This document shows, one piece after another, positions 1-9,476 of a DNA stretch of 64,000 bases. The notes under the pieces were generated by a model. That model worked only from the letters and a program-made list of their open reading frames with translations, did not search any database and was not told the DNA's origin. Every line of letters begins with the position of its first letter. The stretch's first letter is position 1. Source of the stretch: Okeania sp. KiyG1 (GTDB lineage: Bacteria; Cyanobacteriota; Cyanobacteriia; Cyanobacteriales; Microcoleaceae); the NCBI RefSeq assembly GCF_014132355.1, contig NZ_BLZO01000013.1:17651-81650 (forward strand), given 5' to 3'. The position numbers and the translations under genes are program-made.

Positions 1-315
1 TTCTAATTTTTCTTCTTCTTTAACTTCTGAAGTAGCTACTTTTTGAGATTCAGATTTAGGCTTTGATTCTGTCTGTTTTTTAGTTTCAGTTTTTGACTGC
101 TGAATTGATTGAAATGTTGTGTCTTTATCTGAAGGTTTATCTACTTTAAAATCCTCAGCTTTAGTCGGATTTAATTTAGATTTTTCTGACTCTAATTGCT
201 TAGTTAAATTATCAATAATATCTTGGAAAGTTTTCTTTTGTACTTCATTTTGTGCAGCATTAAGGAGCTGCTGCATTTTTTCTAAATTTTTTTCTAGGTC
301 TGGAATAGACACCAT
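1..315 (-). CDS. Partial hypothetical protein, charged coiled-coil-like N-terminus
   Basis: An open frame starts with ATG at 315 and runs without a stop off the left edge, giving 105 visible codons. AAGGAGAG sits 6-13 bases upstream, a good ribosome binding site that fixes this start. The protein opens MVSIPDLEKNLEKMQQLL and is dominated by Lys, Glu, Gln and Ser. Its first 50 residues look like an amphipathic helix or coiled coil; residues 55-105 are a low-complexity KP/SE/TK-rich tail. No family is recognised. It may be a plasmid-borne structural or partition-type protein, but that is only a guess from composition. The product is cut by the window edge. Confidence 0.6.
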   Translation of the reverse strand, partial: MVSIPDLEKNLEKMQQLLNAAQNEVQKKTFQDIIDNLTKQLESEKSKLNPTKAEDFKVDKPSDKDTTFQSIQQSKTETKKQTESKPKSESQKVATSEVKEEEKLE

Positions 316-398
316 ACTCAAGCTCTCCTTTTTTGATTTTTCCTCGCATTATCAAACTCGAACAAAAGCTAGGATAAACTACCGCTAATTGATTTCCA

Positions 399-524
399 TC
401 AAAAGGCAAAAAAGTATTTTCGATATTTCTGAAATATATCTAAAGTAATTTGCTGCTCTTTAATACAATCATCAAATAATTTATGGCCAGCTTTGACTCC
501 ACCTTGATTAGTTCTTAGATTTTT
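399..524 (-). pseudogene. Possible gene fragment upstream of the partial gene
   Basis: On the minus strand an open frame of about 40 codons, without an ATG, ends in TGA at 401-399. It reads like protein (...GGVKAGHKLFDDCIKEQQ...). A +1 shift near the T-rich stretch around 405-412 would extend it into another open frame (PFDGNQLAVVYPSF...) that overlaps the start of the next gene. This could be a frame-disrupted small gene, but there is no homologue I recognise. Confidence 0.25.
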
Positions 525-558
525 TTGTTATACTTTTTATATAGTATAATTATAACAA
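525..558. promoter_or_regulatory. AT-rich inverted repeat upstream of the 621 gene
   Basis: The outer arms TTGTTATA and TATAACAA enclose an inner TATACT/AGTATA pair, giving a 34-bp dyad about 60 bp before the next start codon. It contains TATAAT-like hexamers (for example TATAAT at 545-550), so it could be a promoter-operator or a terminator for the opposite strand. Its role is inferred from position only. Confidence 0.35.
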
Positions 559-620
559 TTCCTATTAAAAATATCAGGTTTTGTGGAGAGCGTTCGCAAT
601 ACATTTAGGAGGAATTTTGT

Positions 621-1031
621 ATGGGTGAAGCAAAACGTAGAAAACAGTTAGATCCTAATTTTGGTATAATACCGAAACAAAGAAATACAGGGTATGAGCA
701 AATTACTGATAGTGTGTTTATGTCGAAGGATATAGACAACAATAAAGATTTTGTGACCGCTCTTGTTATGGGAGGCAGCATTGAATATATACAGACACAA
801 TTAGAAGTAATTATTAACAATAATAATCAAGCAAAACAATGGATGTTAGGATGTGATCAACCAGTTTTTGATAATTTAGTTGCTGCTGCTAAAAATATAT
901 GTCAGGAGAAAGATTTTAAGTATACTGCAAATAAAGATACACCTGAAGATTTAGCAGGTGTAGTCATATTTTCCCCCGCTGGTATACCTAAAGATGCTAT
1001 TTGCAAAGGTGGCTATGAGATTAAAATTTAG
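621..1031 (+). CDS. Conserved cyanobacterial hypothetical protein, MGEAKRRK type
   Basis: A 136-residue protein. Its start is fixed by TTTAGGAGGA directly upstream (AGGAGG at 608-613). The opening MGEAKRRKQLDPNFG is a signature I associate with small cyanobacterial proteins of unknown function. The rest is soluble, with no membrane segment or signal peptide. The middle contains an Asn-rich stretch (IINNNNQAKQW). The gene stands alone on the plus strand, preceded by an AT-rich dyad and followed by a mobile-type repeat. Function unknown. Confidence 0.7.
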   Translation: MGEAKRRKQLDPNFGIIPKQRNTGYEQITDSVFMSKDIDNNKDFVTALVMGGSIEYIQTQLEVIINNNNQAKQWMLGCDQPVFDNLVAAAKNICQEKDFKYTANKDTPEDLAGVVIFSPAGIPKDAICKGGYEIKI

Positions 1032-1096
1032 CAATATTACTCTGGGAGTTTTCTGATTTTCAAGATATTTTTCAAAATCGACAAATTTTCAGCAAT

Positions 1097-1280
1097 TAAC
1101 AATGAATAATTAATAATTAATAATTACCCCTTATTAAAAGAAGGGGATTGAATAAAAGGAAAATTTTTGATTTATCCCCTTAAAAGGGGAGGCTTTGAAC
1201 CTGAATTGTTGAATTAATAATTAATTTACTATCAACTCTTAATTATTAATTATTAACTATTAATTATTAATTATTCGGTA
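1097..1280. repeat. Dispersed TAATTA / CCCCTT repeat, copy 1
   Basis: AT-rich flanks (runs of TAATTATTAAT) surround a core with CCCCTTATTAAAAGAAGGGG, then TTGAATAAAAGGAAAA, then CCCCTTAAAAGGGGAGGC, ending near ATTCGGTA. Two further copies lie at 37406-37534 and 39106-39230, and a fragment ending TTATTCGGTAAAAA at about 40388-40412. Copies share the order of blocks but differ in the length of the AT flanks. It contains no gene and explains most of the 1032-1319 gap. Confidence 0.6.
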
Positions 1281-1361
1281 ACTCTAAAATACTATTATAT
1301 TAGTTTATTAGCATAATTTATGTTGATTTTTAACAGTGAAAAATTAATTATTAAAAATATT

Positions 1362-1943
1362 ATGGGAAGAAAAAGAAATCATAAAAAGAAAACTACTTTT
1401 GGCTATAACAAAATTTTTGCTAGTCTTGAAAAGTATCTTCAAGTTTTTTTTGAAGCTAAACAATTAAGAGGGAATATTGGGTATACCTTACCACTATTTT
1501 CTCTTAACAAAACAGAAAACGAAATAAATAATGTCGGATTTAAAATTGATGTATTACTAAGTAATGGAGTGAGTATCACACCTTGTGGTCATAGTGGTTC
1601 AGTCTGGATAACTCCCGTATTTATAGTAGAGATATTAGCTTCAACCATAGATAATAATGAATTAGAAATTTTCTATGAATTCTTGTTTGAGATAGTAAAA
1701 AGTATTGATTCGGAATTCTTTGTTTATCCACAGACGCAAAGTAATGCTGAAATAAATTTGACTTGTAATGGTGGATATTACGCCGACGATAAAAATGCTC
1801 AAACTTTTGGCTATATTGTTTTCAAAAAAAGACTGAGTAAAGTTGAAATGATTAAGATAGGAGAATTTGTTGATGCTGATTTTCGAGATTATCTATCTGT
1901 CAAATCAACAAATTTAATCAAAAATATTTTTGAAACGCCATAG
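1362..1943 (+). CDS. Hypothetical protein
   Basis: The frame is open from 1320. I prefer the ATG at 1362 because the protein then begins MGRKRNHKKK, a basic leader like other small cyanobacterial proteins; the 14 codons before it read like AT-rich spacer. Neither start has a clear Shine-Dalgarno. The 193-residue product is soluble, with one hydrophobic patch (VWITPVFIVEILA). No motif is recognised. A strong hairpin terminator follows the stop within 15 bases. Confidence 0.5.
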   Translation: MGRKRNHKKKTTFGYNKIFASLEKYLQVFFEAKQLRGNIGYTLPLFSLNKTENEINNVGFKIDVLLSNGVSITPCGHSGSVWITPVFIVEILASTIDNNELEIFYEFLFEIVKSIDSEFFVYPQTQSNAEINLTCNGGYYADDKNAQTFGYIVFKKRLSKVEMIKIGEFVDADFRDYLSVKSTNLIKNIFETP

Positions 1944-1953
1944 CTCCACCCTG

Positions 1954-1981
1954 CCTACTTGGGGAGTAGGTTAATTTTTTT
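1954..1981 (+). terminator. Rho-independent terminator
   Basis: The stem CCTACT/AGTAGG around a GC-rich loop is followed by TTAATTTTTTTT. It lies between the convergent ends of the 1362-1943 gene and the large replication gene. The poly-T orientation serves the plus-strand gene. Confidence 0.7.
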
Positions 1982-2009
1982 ATAAAATCTCAATCAAACC
2001 CAACACCAA

Positions 2010-5000
2010 CTATTCAGGTGGCCCCAAAGCCAACTGCAGCCTCTCAAAAAACTCCAAAGGCATCACCCCCAACAACCCACTCAACAAACCAACAAGCGTA
2101 TCAACAGACACAAAATCCAGGATTTTTCGGCCAAAAATCTTAACTACCTCAGCCACTTCATGAGCTAATTCCTCCGCTGTCATGGCTTGATCTCTCAAAT
2201 CCTGCAACAGAGCAGGTATCCAAATTTCCAAAAAAGTAAAAGATTCCTCAAACTCAGTATCCACAACAGTTTCACAGATGTGCATTTTGTTATTATCTAT
2301 TAGAGAATATATAACTGTTTTGCACATTTTCTCAATCCGCTTAAACCCTCCAGGAGTAAGCATTTTACCCTTTCGCCCCACACCAGTTCTTTCAATACCA
2401 ATTATTTCCCCCACCTTAGCTTGAGTTACCTTTTCACCATCTTTGACTAGACTAAAAACAGCCTCCACCAACCTACGCTTAACCTGCTCACCTTTAGGAG
2501 CCGCCTGTGGACAAACATCAAAACTACTCACAACATTAACCGTTGCCCCCGGATAATTCCTCTGAATTTCAGCAATTTCCATCTCATTAAAAGGAGCAAC
2601 ATGATAAATAGTTAATCCCTCATTCTGACGACGGTTCGCCCTTAGACGAGCATAAGTCTGAATAGTCTCATTCATATTCTGGCGAACCACCCACTCCCCA
2701 TACCTACCTGTCAACCTATTAGGCACAACAGCTTGACCAGTAGTAGCTTGCCATTGAGCCGCCATAGCAGACAAATTCCGAGTCTGCTTACCCACGCAAA
2801 TTAATAAATCATCCTTTTGAGATTGATTACTAGCACGATTATCCCGGAAATGATACCCCAAGCGTCCAATATTTTCTATATCCTGATATTGCTCAATATG
2901 TCCCTGGAAATCAAACAAAGTAGACGAATTAGGTTTATTCTCTTGATCAGCGATCGCCTGCACCAAAAACTTAATTCGATTACCATTAGCATACCGAGAA
3001 TCATAACGACGCTGAGTACCACAAGCACCCATATCCGTAATTAAGTTAATAGTAAGATTACTATAGTCAGGCAATTCCATCTCCACCACCAAAATATACT
3101 TACCCGCTTCCTCAAACTTAGCCTGTTCCAACTCTTCACGAATTACCTCAACATTTTTGGATAAATCTTGATACCCTTCATCCTCAACAGTTCCTGGCCA
3201 ATGAATAAGTAAACCCTCAGCAATAGCCAACTCTTCAGTTAGTAATGAAACTTTTTCAGGTGATGGTTTACCCAAACCAGTAAGTCGCTGTAAGTCCTTC
3301 TCATCAGCAGTAGCATCAATAAAGATATTAAAAGCTGAATTCTTAACTAACTGTTGTGGATGACGACTTGGACGAGTAAATGTCAACTCCTTATGTGGTG
3401 TAATTCCCAAACTAATTTTTTTGTTACCACAAAATACATCAAGCAGAGGGGAAAGCCAATTGAGATGGACTTTTTGTTGAATCAGCATTTGTTTCTCTGC
3501 TGGAGTTTGAGTTGCAGAGAGCATGGATAAACTTTTTTCTAACCATGAATAGACTTCATCTCTGATATTCTCTAAGCTAGGGATAACCCATTGATTTTTA
3601 CATCCAACAACTATGGGGTCTCCATCTTCATCAAACTCATTAGTATAAAGCCATTCATTTTTCCCCCAAATATCACTTCCAGAGCGCTTGGCATTTGTAG
3701 TTGTATTTGTATTTTTAGGCCGTGAGATTTTTTCTATTTTCTGGGAAAGAATTTTCTGATAATTCACCTGGCTTGTTGTATCCCAATAAGAATAATGGGA
3801 AACTGAACCTGTGATTAAATCGAATGATTCTAGTAGTAAGTTATTTGGTTTTTGTAGTAGAAATTGTTTGTGTAAAGAAAATTGACCATCTATGATTGGA
3901 GATGTAGCTAAACAGTCCTTAGAATATTTTTTGAGAATTTTTTTGTCTAGTTTGTCTCTGTCTGAATTTTTCAATGGGAGAGAGAGTGTCAACCACATTT
4001 GAGAATAAGCTTCAAATATTGCCCGGTCTAATTCGGAGCGAGTAGGTAATTTGGCCATCACATCAATATGAGAATCACCATATTTTTTATTCTCTGCATT
4101 AATAGAAGAAATAGCCTTCTGGAAAGGAACTAATATGGCCTTTAATGCCAATTTCAACTCATCAGGCAAACTAGCACCATCAACTTTATCTGCGACAAAC
4201 TTCTGAATTTCAGTCAAACTTACCTTCAGAGTCTCAAACGGAACAATATTAGCCTCAGCTTCTTCAATCACCAAAATATCTGAACGCCGAGATTTACCAA
4301 AACCAGGCACAGATGAACTGATATAATTTTCCTCTTCTTGAATGCGTTGCCTTTCTAAAATTAGAGGACAGCCAATATCACCATTCTTATCATACAGCAA
4401 AGGGCAAGTTTTACAAATAGGTGAATCTTTGCCTGAAAAGACTTGTATACCTTTTTTCTTGGTTTCCAGAAAAGTATATGTTTCAGGGCAATTTGGTGGT
4501 ATGTCAGGTATTTCATCTTTTTTGACTCGGATTAAATGAGGATTTCCTAATGCTGTGAGTCTATTCCCATCTTTTTTCAATCCTAAATGTTTACCAGGAA
4601 GAGGTATGAATTTACGTTCAATACCAGCGACAGAGGGGTTTCGATAATTAGCATCTAAGTAAATAATTCTTGGGTATTTTTCATCAATGACATTACCCAT
4701 TTCATCAAATTCGATATCGGGTTCAATGCCAAACAAGGATAAGTCTAATTTATCTACACTCCAAGACTTACCACCTCCAGCGTAGATATTCCACAGAATA
4801 TTTCTGAACCCGTTCAAATAAGCTTCAGCAGTGAGAAGTGGTAAATCTGCACTACTGCTGATAATTATTTGAGGACAACCCATCTCTACCCATTTCTGAA
4901 ATTCTGGTAAATTTCCTGGTTCATATTTTATTGTGTTCTTCTCCAGATTGCCTTTTTTGTCAGTGCTTACCGTTACCGATTTTAGTTTAGACTGTTTGAG

Positions 5001-6179
5001 TGGACCAAATAACTTCCTGGTTTTACCTGCAACCCAGTCAGCAAAACTTTTGCCCGCTTTAGTTTCTCCGATTTTATCCCACCATTGCTTTTTTGTTATT
5101 GGCTTTGATTTATGTTGTGGTTTCCACTCAGGTAGTTCTACACCAGCATCACTAGCTAACTCTTCAACTATCTCCACAAAATCCTTGCCTGTAGGTGTGC
5201 CATGCTCACCTTTCAAAAACCAACGATATTGAACAGGATGACCGCCTTCTTGACAACCATGACAATACCAGGAATTATCTTTTGTATTTACTTGAAATGC
5301 CGTACCGCTAGACCCGTTGTGTTGTGGGCAGTAACCAACTAATTTATTGGGCCCATGCTTTTTAAATTGATGCTCGCTCCAATTATATATATCTTCTGTA
5401 TTTAGCCTGGGGAGGATGTCCAGCTCTAGGATATCGGCTAAGGAGTCAGCAGTGCTGAGAGTAGGTAAGGCTTGTCTTTCTAGTTTACGTTGCTCTAAGT
5501 ACCGCGCGCGTTCTGCCTTTTTCACCTCAGCTTCAGTGGTGGCCTTAGCTTCCTTGTCGGCTAGTTCTAGGAGTACATCTAGGATAGGTTGTGGGGCAAT
5601 CGCTACTTCTGTATCTGCTGGGGAATTTACCCAGCTATATCTACCAGTTGTTGGATGGTAGGAGGGCGGCAGAACGGACTGGCAATAATTATAACGAAAT
5701 TCTAAAAGTTCGTCTGTGTCAGTTTTTAAGCCCTTCCACTCTCGGACTACAGCTCGGGTAAAGTTGGCTAATTTTTCCCTATACTCCGGCGGGATTTGAA
5801 ATGCTATTTGATACCGTCCTGGTTTTCCTGATGTCCAACTTACAGATTTAGGTAAATCTGGACAAATAGCCTTGAGAATAGGTTCGGCACTAGCGCCATC
5901 TACATCTATGGCCAGCAGTCCATCGGATATCTCACCTAGTCTTACCCCATATCCAGAATCAAAAGCTGTATATGGTTTACCTTTTTTACTGACTAAATCT
6001 TGCCCTTGGGTTATGGCAGTAGTGATCGCTTCCCTACTAACTGGCTCTTCATGTTGCCAGTTACTTCTATAGGGGCGTTTTTCTCTTACTGGTGTTAATG
6101 CCAAGTTAGGAGGGATAATTCCTAAACCTTCTGCTATTTCTGAGGCTCTGGGGTGGCGATTAAATATTTTCCAATCCAT
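2010..6179 (-). CDS. Large plasmid replication protein (CyRepA-like primase/helicase)
   Basis: A 1389-residue protein. ATG at 6179 is preceded by AGGAGG at a proper distance, which rejects a longer overlapping frame upstream. N-terminal residues about 60-200 resemble a bifunctional primase/polymerase domain (LLAIDVDG, SWTSGKPGRYQIAF). Residues about 283-310 hold a CHC2-like zinc finger (CPQH...CHGCQEGGH). Residue ~470 lies in a Gly-rich phosphate-loop-like GGGKS. A second Cys cluster (CKTC...GCP) is near residue 590. The C-terminal half contains conserved Arg-rich blocks. Size and domain order fit the very large cyanobacterial plasmid initiator proteins annotated as CyRepA1; I assign this from memory of the family, without an alignment. 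It implies that this region is, or was, a plasmid. The helicase upstream on the same strand may cooperate in replication. Confidence 0.65.
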   Translation of the reverse strand: MDWKIFNRHPRASEIAEGLGIIPPNLALTPVREKRPYRSNWQHEEPVSREAITTAITQGQDLVSKKGKPYTAFDSGYGVRLGEISDGLLAIDVDGASAEPILKAICPDLPKSVSWTSGKPGRYQIAFQIPPEYREKLANFTRAVVREWKGLKTDTDELLEFRYNYCQSVLPPSYHPTTGRYSWVNSPADTEVAIAPQPILDVLLELADKEAKATTEAEVKKAERARYLEQRKLERQALPTLSTADSLADILELDILPRLNTEDIYNWSEHQFKKHGPNKLVGYCPQHNGSSGTAFQVNTKDNSWYCHGCQEGGHPVQYRWFLKGEHGTPTGKDFVEIVEELASDAGVELPEWKPQHKSKPITKKQWWDKIGETKAGKSFADWVAGKTRKLFGPLKQSKLKSVTVSTDKKGNLEKNTIKYEPGNLPEFQKWVEMGCPQIIISSSADLPLLTAEAYLNGFRNILWNIYAGGGKSWSVDKLDLSLFGIEPDIEFDEMGNVIDEKYPRIIYLDANYRNPSVAGIERKFIPLPGKHLGLKKDGNRLTALGNPHLIRVKKDEIPDIPPNCPETYTFLETKKKGIQVFSGKDSPICKTCPLLYDKNGDIGCPLILERQRIQEEENYISSSVPGFGKSRRSDILVIEEAEANIVPFETLKVSLTEIQKFVADKVDGASLPDELKLALKAILVPFQKAISSINAENKKYGDSHIDVMAKLPTRSELDRAIFEAYSQMWLTLSLPLKNSDRDKLDKKILKKYSKDCLATSPIIDGQFSLHKQFLLQKPNNLLLESFDLITGSVSHYSYWDTTSQVNYQKILSQKIEKISRPKNTNTTTNAKRSGSDIWGKNEWLYTNEFDEDGDPIVVGCKNQWVIPSLENIRDEVYSWLEKSLSMLSATQTPAEKQMLIQQKVHLNWLSPLLDVFCGNKKISLGITPHKELTFTRPSRHPQQLVKNSAFNIFIDATADEKDLQRLTGLGKPSPEKVSLLTEELAIAEGLLIHWPGTVEDEGYQDLSKNVEVIREELEQAKFEEAGKYILVVEMELPDYSNLTINLITDMGACGTQRRYDSRYANGNRIKFLVQAIADQENKPNSSTLFDFQGHIEQYQDIENIGRLGYHFRDNRASNQSQKDDLLICVGKQTRNLSAMAAQWQATTGQAVVPNRLTGRYGEWVVRQNMNETIQTYARLRANRRQNEGLTIYHVAPFNEMEIAEIQRNYPGATVNVVSSFDVCPQAAPKGEQVKRRLVEAVFSLVKDGEKVTQAKVGEIIGIERTGVGRKGKMLTPGGFKRIEKMCKTVIYSLIDNNKMHICETVVDTEFEESFTFLEIWIPALLQDLRDQAMTAEELAHEVAEVVKIFGRKILDFVSVDTLVGLLSGLLGVMPLEFFERLQLALGPPE

Positions 6180-6360
6180 TTTACACTTCCTCCTGTAAAG
6201 AAGTTTTGACAGCGGAGATTAGGGTAGTAGTTGCAGAATTTTGATGTTTGTGCAATAATTTGTTCATAAGTTTTTTCATTTTTGTTTGTTTTCTCTACGG
6301 GGGTGTTAGTCCCGTAGTTTTTTTTCTTTTCAAGCCTTATCTTCACACGCGATAGCGTAG

Positions 6361-8031
6361 CTAAACATAGTTATCGCGGAGCGGAACGGATGTTTGATCG
6401 CCAAAAATCATCTTCATGTGGTGTTCAACCCAACCTATGCACTGACCGTCGGCTTTCATCAGGCGGAGTAAATATTTTTGATACGCAACTTTGTCAGCCA
6501 CAGTAGGTTGCGAACCAAATATGGCACCGTGCATCCATTTGTAGGGAGGCCAGTATCCATAATGAATTTGGTATTGTTTATCTGCCCAATTAGATTTTAG
6601 TCCTCGATGGTAAGCTTCTGTGAGCAGTTCATGGTAATGGCGATATTGCTTGACCTTATCTGCCGTGCAGCGTAATAGTTTGAACTCTTGAGTAGGTAAA
6701 AGTTTAGGTAATGGTGCTGCTGGATATTGATAGCCACAACAGCTACACACCTTGTCGAAATTGCGATTTATGGCGTTACAACTCGGACAAATTTTTGTGG
6801 GAGCTACACCAGTGGGGGTGTTGTCGGATTTCCCCAGGGTAAATATTGTGGTATCCTCAATGAAACCAAATCGTGCGATTATCCCTGCTTGGTCTAGAAT
6901 TAAGAAGTCATGTTTACCCTTAAAGCGTCTTGCTGCACGGCCTATCTGTTGCCATGCCTTAGCCTTAGATTTAGTGGGACGACATAATAAAACGCAAGAA
7001 ATGGCAGGGACATCAAAACCTTCTCCCAATGCCTCACAACTTGCTAAGACTTTGATGAGTCCTGATTGTAATTGTGAATAAATTACTTCTCGCATTTTTG
7101 TGGGCATGGTGCCGTCTACACTTGCTGCGGGGATGCCAGCTTGATTGAAGGCAGTGGCGATCGCTTTTGCGTGTGCTACATTTACAGCAAAGCCAATGGT
7201 TAATCTACCGTTGGCTAATCGCTTCCATTCGGAGACTAGAGTTTCGACGACCTTTGGCACATTGCAACGTACTACTAACTCAGAGTTATCATAATCACCT
7301 GCTACAGTCCGCACTCCTTTGAGGTCAGCACCATCAACACTGTAGTAAATTGGGGGTGTCAAGTATCCTTTGAGGATAAGTTCGCCTGGAGTTGGAGCTG
7401 CAATGAGGGTATCGAATAGGTCTGACATTGCTTCTCGTTTTGAAAGTCTCCAGGGAGTAGCGGTGAGACCTATAAAGGTGGTATTGCCAAATTCACCTTG
7501 GTAATTTTCTAATTGTCTCTTTACTACTTTGTTCCAGGCGGTTTGATGTGCTTCATCTATTAATACAATGTCAGGAGCAAACCAATTGATTTTCCTTCGA
7601 CTGAGAGTTTGTGCGCTGGCTATCTGAACTTTGGCAGAGCGAGTTTCTTTGTAGCCTCCAGCAATGACTCCACATTCAATGCCGAAGTTAGCAAATTTAT
7701 TTAGTGTTTGCTTGATAAGCACATCACGATGAACGATGAACAATATAGTTTTACCACTGGAATATTCTTGATGTATGAAGGAAGCAGCAATTATAGTTTT
7801 CCCTGCTCCAGTAGGGGCGACAATTAATATTCGGCGGTGGTTGTGCTTGATGAACTTGTATAGATCGTCAATAACTTGGAGCTGGTAATCTCTGAGTTGG
7901 GGAATTTGTGATGATGCTATAATGAGGTTTAGAGATAATTGTTGATCTTCTTCCAGGTTTTTTTGAGTATGCTGCTGTAACAATGAGGGTTGCAGCAGTT
8001 TTGTTTGAGATGCTACTGATGGTAAATTCAT
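6361..8031 (-). CDS. DEAH-box superfamily II DNA helicase with zinc ribbon
   Basis: A 556-residue helicase. Motif I is APTGAGKT (residues 72-79), motif II is DEAH (159-162), motif III is LTATPWR, and motif VI is QQIGRAAR in the second RecA lobe. A four-cysteine zinc ribbon (CPSCN...CSCCGY) lies near residues 413-435, and about 120 residues of uncharacterised tail follow. The architecture matches SSL2/RecG-like or restriction-type DEAD/DEAH helicases common on cyanobacterial plasmids. No ribosome binding site is obvious before ATG 8031. The gene lies 180 bp upstream of the replication gene on the same strand, so a role in plasmid replication or repair is plausible but unproven. Confidence 0.85.
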   Translation of the reverse strand: MNLPSVASQTKLLQPSLLQQHTQKNLEEDQQLSLNLIIASSQIPQLRDYQLQVIDDLYKFIKHNHRRILIVAPTGAGKTIIAASFIHQEYSSGKTILFIVHRDVLIKQTLNKFANFGIECGVIAGGYKETRSAKVQIASAQTLSRRKINWFAPDIVLIDEAHQTAWNKVVKRQLENYQGEFGNTTFIGLTATPWRLSKREAMSDLFDTLIAAPTPGELILKGYLTPPIYYSVDGADLKGVRTVAGDYDNSELVVRCNVPKVVETLVSEWKRLANGRLTIGFAVNVAHAKAIATAFNQAGIPAASVDGTMPTKMREVIYSQLQSGLIKVLASCEALGEGFDVPAISCVLLCRPTKSKAKAWQQIGRAARRFKGKHDFLILDQAGIIARFGFIEDTTIFTLGKSDNTPTGVAPTKICPSCNAINRNFDKVCSCCGYQYPAAPLPKLLPTQEFKLLRCTADKVKQYRHYHELLTEAYHRGLKSNWADKQYQIHYGYWPPYKWMHGAIFGSQPTVADKVAYQKYLLRLMKADGQCIGWVEHHMKMIFGDQTSVPLRDNYV

Positions 8032-8100
8032 AAGTTTTCAGTGATTAAAAAATTTTCAGAAGTGATGGGTTGTTGTATTAAGATGTATAATGGTGAAAGT

Positions 8101-9042
8101 CTATGTGGGTGGGGAGTTGTCGCCTTTGATTATTTCTAAAATTTGGCGATGTGGTAGTTTGGCAGCGATCGCACTACTAGCTGCTCTTACCTTTTTGATC
8201 GGACATCCGACTGAGGAGACTACTGCTTTGCCTTTTTTGTACAAAGGTTTACCGTTTTTCCCTTTCTTATGCCAGCAGTAGTCCCAATACCAGTGTTTAG
8301 GATTGTATTGAGAACGTTGACCTTCTTTGACGCGGGGGTATTCAACTAGCCCAGTCTTGGTTTCTTTTAAACTTGTGTATTTGTGTAGCCATCCGCTGCC
8401 CCCTACTGGTTTTGCAGGTGATTTTCCTACTGAGTACTCAGTAGGAAAGCTAGAATTCTTTAGTGGTATACTTATTGGCGTTTCAAATCCTGGTTGGCCT
8501 CCGGATTTACTTTCTCCTGCTAACTGAATTGAATTTTTTCCCACTGAGTAGTCAGTAGGAAAGCTAGAATTCTTTAGTGGTGTATTTTTGGGCGTTCCAA
8601 GTTTGGTTTGGCCACCAGGTTTACTATCTTCTGCTAACTGAATTGAATTTTTTCCCACTGAGTAGTCAGTAGGAAAGCTAGAATTCTTTAGTGGTGTATT
8701 TTTGGGCGTTCCAAGTTTGGTTTGGCCACCAGGTTTACTATCTTCTGCTAACTGAATTGAATTTTTTCCCACTGAGTAGTCAGTAGGAAAGCTAGAATCC
8801 TTACTAGAAAAAGCTTGCATCGCTTGAATATTTTGGTGTTTTTCTTGGCCATAGTTGATGAGGCCAGATAATTCCTCTAGACTCAGGCTAAATGGATGAG
8901 CTGTTATTTGGCCTTTTGGTAAATATTCATCACCAAGCTCAAGGCAAGATGTTTCTATAACGCTATCACTCATACATTGCTGTAATTCTGTGTCTGTAGA
9001 GTCAAGGGAAAAGTTGTTTGTGGTAGTATTTTTCTGGTTCAT
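8101..9042 (-). CDS. Repeat-containing protein with C-terminal Trp/Tyr-rich domain
   Basis: A 313-residue protein; AGGAG seven bases before ATG 9042 supports the start. Residues about 75-215 consist of 38-residue repeats (FPTDYSVGKNSIQLAEDSKP...) encoded by a 114-bp DNA repeat. The C-terminal domain (about 215-305) reads KPVGGSGWLHKYTS ... KHWYWDYCW ... GCPIKKVRAASSAIAAK and is shared with the protein at 9477-9956. The WYW/YYW block plus a C-terminal basic helix resembles, more weakly, the accessory proteins of the two insertion sequences further right. A nucleic-acid-binding role is an inference from the Lys/Trp-rich composition. Function unknown. Confidence 0.65.
   Translation of the reverse strand: MNQKNTTTNNFSLDSTDTELQQCMSDSVIETSCLELGDEYLPKGQITAHPFSLSLEELSGLINYGQEKHQNIQAMQAFSSKDSSFPTDYSVGKNSIQLAEDSKPGGQTKLGTPKNTPLKNSSFPTDYSVGKNSIQLAEDSKPGGQTKLGTPKNTPLKNSSFPTDYSVGKNSIQLAGESKSGGQPGFETPISIPLKNSSFPTEYSVGKSPAKPVGGSGWLHKYTSLKETKTGLVEYPRVKEGQRSQYNPKHWYWDYCWHKKGKNGKPLYKKGKAVVSSVGCPIKKVRAASSAIAAKLPHRQILEIIKGDNSPPT
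8423..8800. repeat. Four 114-bp coding repeats, each with a 20-bp palindrome
   Basis: The palindromes start at 8426, 8540, 8654 and 8768, spaced exactly 114 bp. The first is perfect (CCTACTGAGTACTCAGTAGG, extending to 26 bp with flanking TTT/AAA); the other three are CCCACTGAGTAGTCAGTAGG. The intervening DNA is nearly identical in the two middle copies. The repeats stay in frame and add blocks of 38 residues to the protein. Confidence 0.85.
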
Positions 9043-9082
9043 TTAGCACTCCTGTTAATAATTAATAATTAATAATTAATAA

Positions 9083-9437
9083 TTAATAATTGTTTGTTGA
9101 ATTGATGATTGCAGTCCAAATTTTTATGAGTTCAATACAGTCTTGATTAATTGATTCAAATCCTTTTTTATCAATGTAATTAGCATGATGTAATAGCTCT
9201 AACCCCTATTGAGTTTCATTGGCTTCTTTGAGAGCAATCCGTAGTTTATGCACAAATTCAGCACGGCTTTCTGCATATTCAGATTCACGAATTAATGCAC
9301 CAATTGCAGTGCCACTCCGAAGCAATTGCTTTGATAAAACATACTCTTGTTTGTCTTGACTCAGATATGCGTGATAACTTAATAATCCGCAGTGCAAAAG
9401 CAAAAAATTTGTCCTTAATGACGTTGTGTTTTTCCAT
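9083..9437 (-). pseudogene. Four-helix-bundle (S23-type) protein, inactivated
   Basis: The start MEKHNVIKDK at 9437 and the segments LRIIKLS, SKQLLRSGTAIGALIRE and FVHKLRIALKEANET are typical of the ~118-residue four-helix-bundle proteins often found as 23S rRNA intervening or stand-alone genes. One extra base near 9366-9370 (CGCATATCTG) breaks the frame after LS. An in-frame TAG at about 9208-9206 stops it after ANETQ. Removing the extra base gives 354 nt, exactly 118 codons including the last stop. Two independent lesions make this a genuine pseudogene. Confidence 0.7.
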
Positions 9438-9476
9438 AATTATTAATTATTAATTATTAATTGTTAATTGAAAAAC

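Noticed and set aside
119-388. An 89-codon plus-strand frame
   Set aside because: It is antisense to the partial minus-strand gene, which has a proper start and ribosome binding site.
6134-6346. A 70-codon minus-strand frame overlapping the replication gene start
   Set aside because: The replication gene has a strong AGGAGG before ATG 6179; the overlapping frame has low-complexity sequence and no signal.
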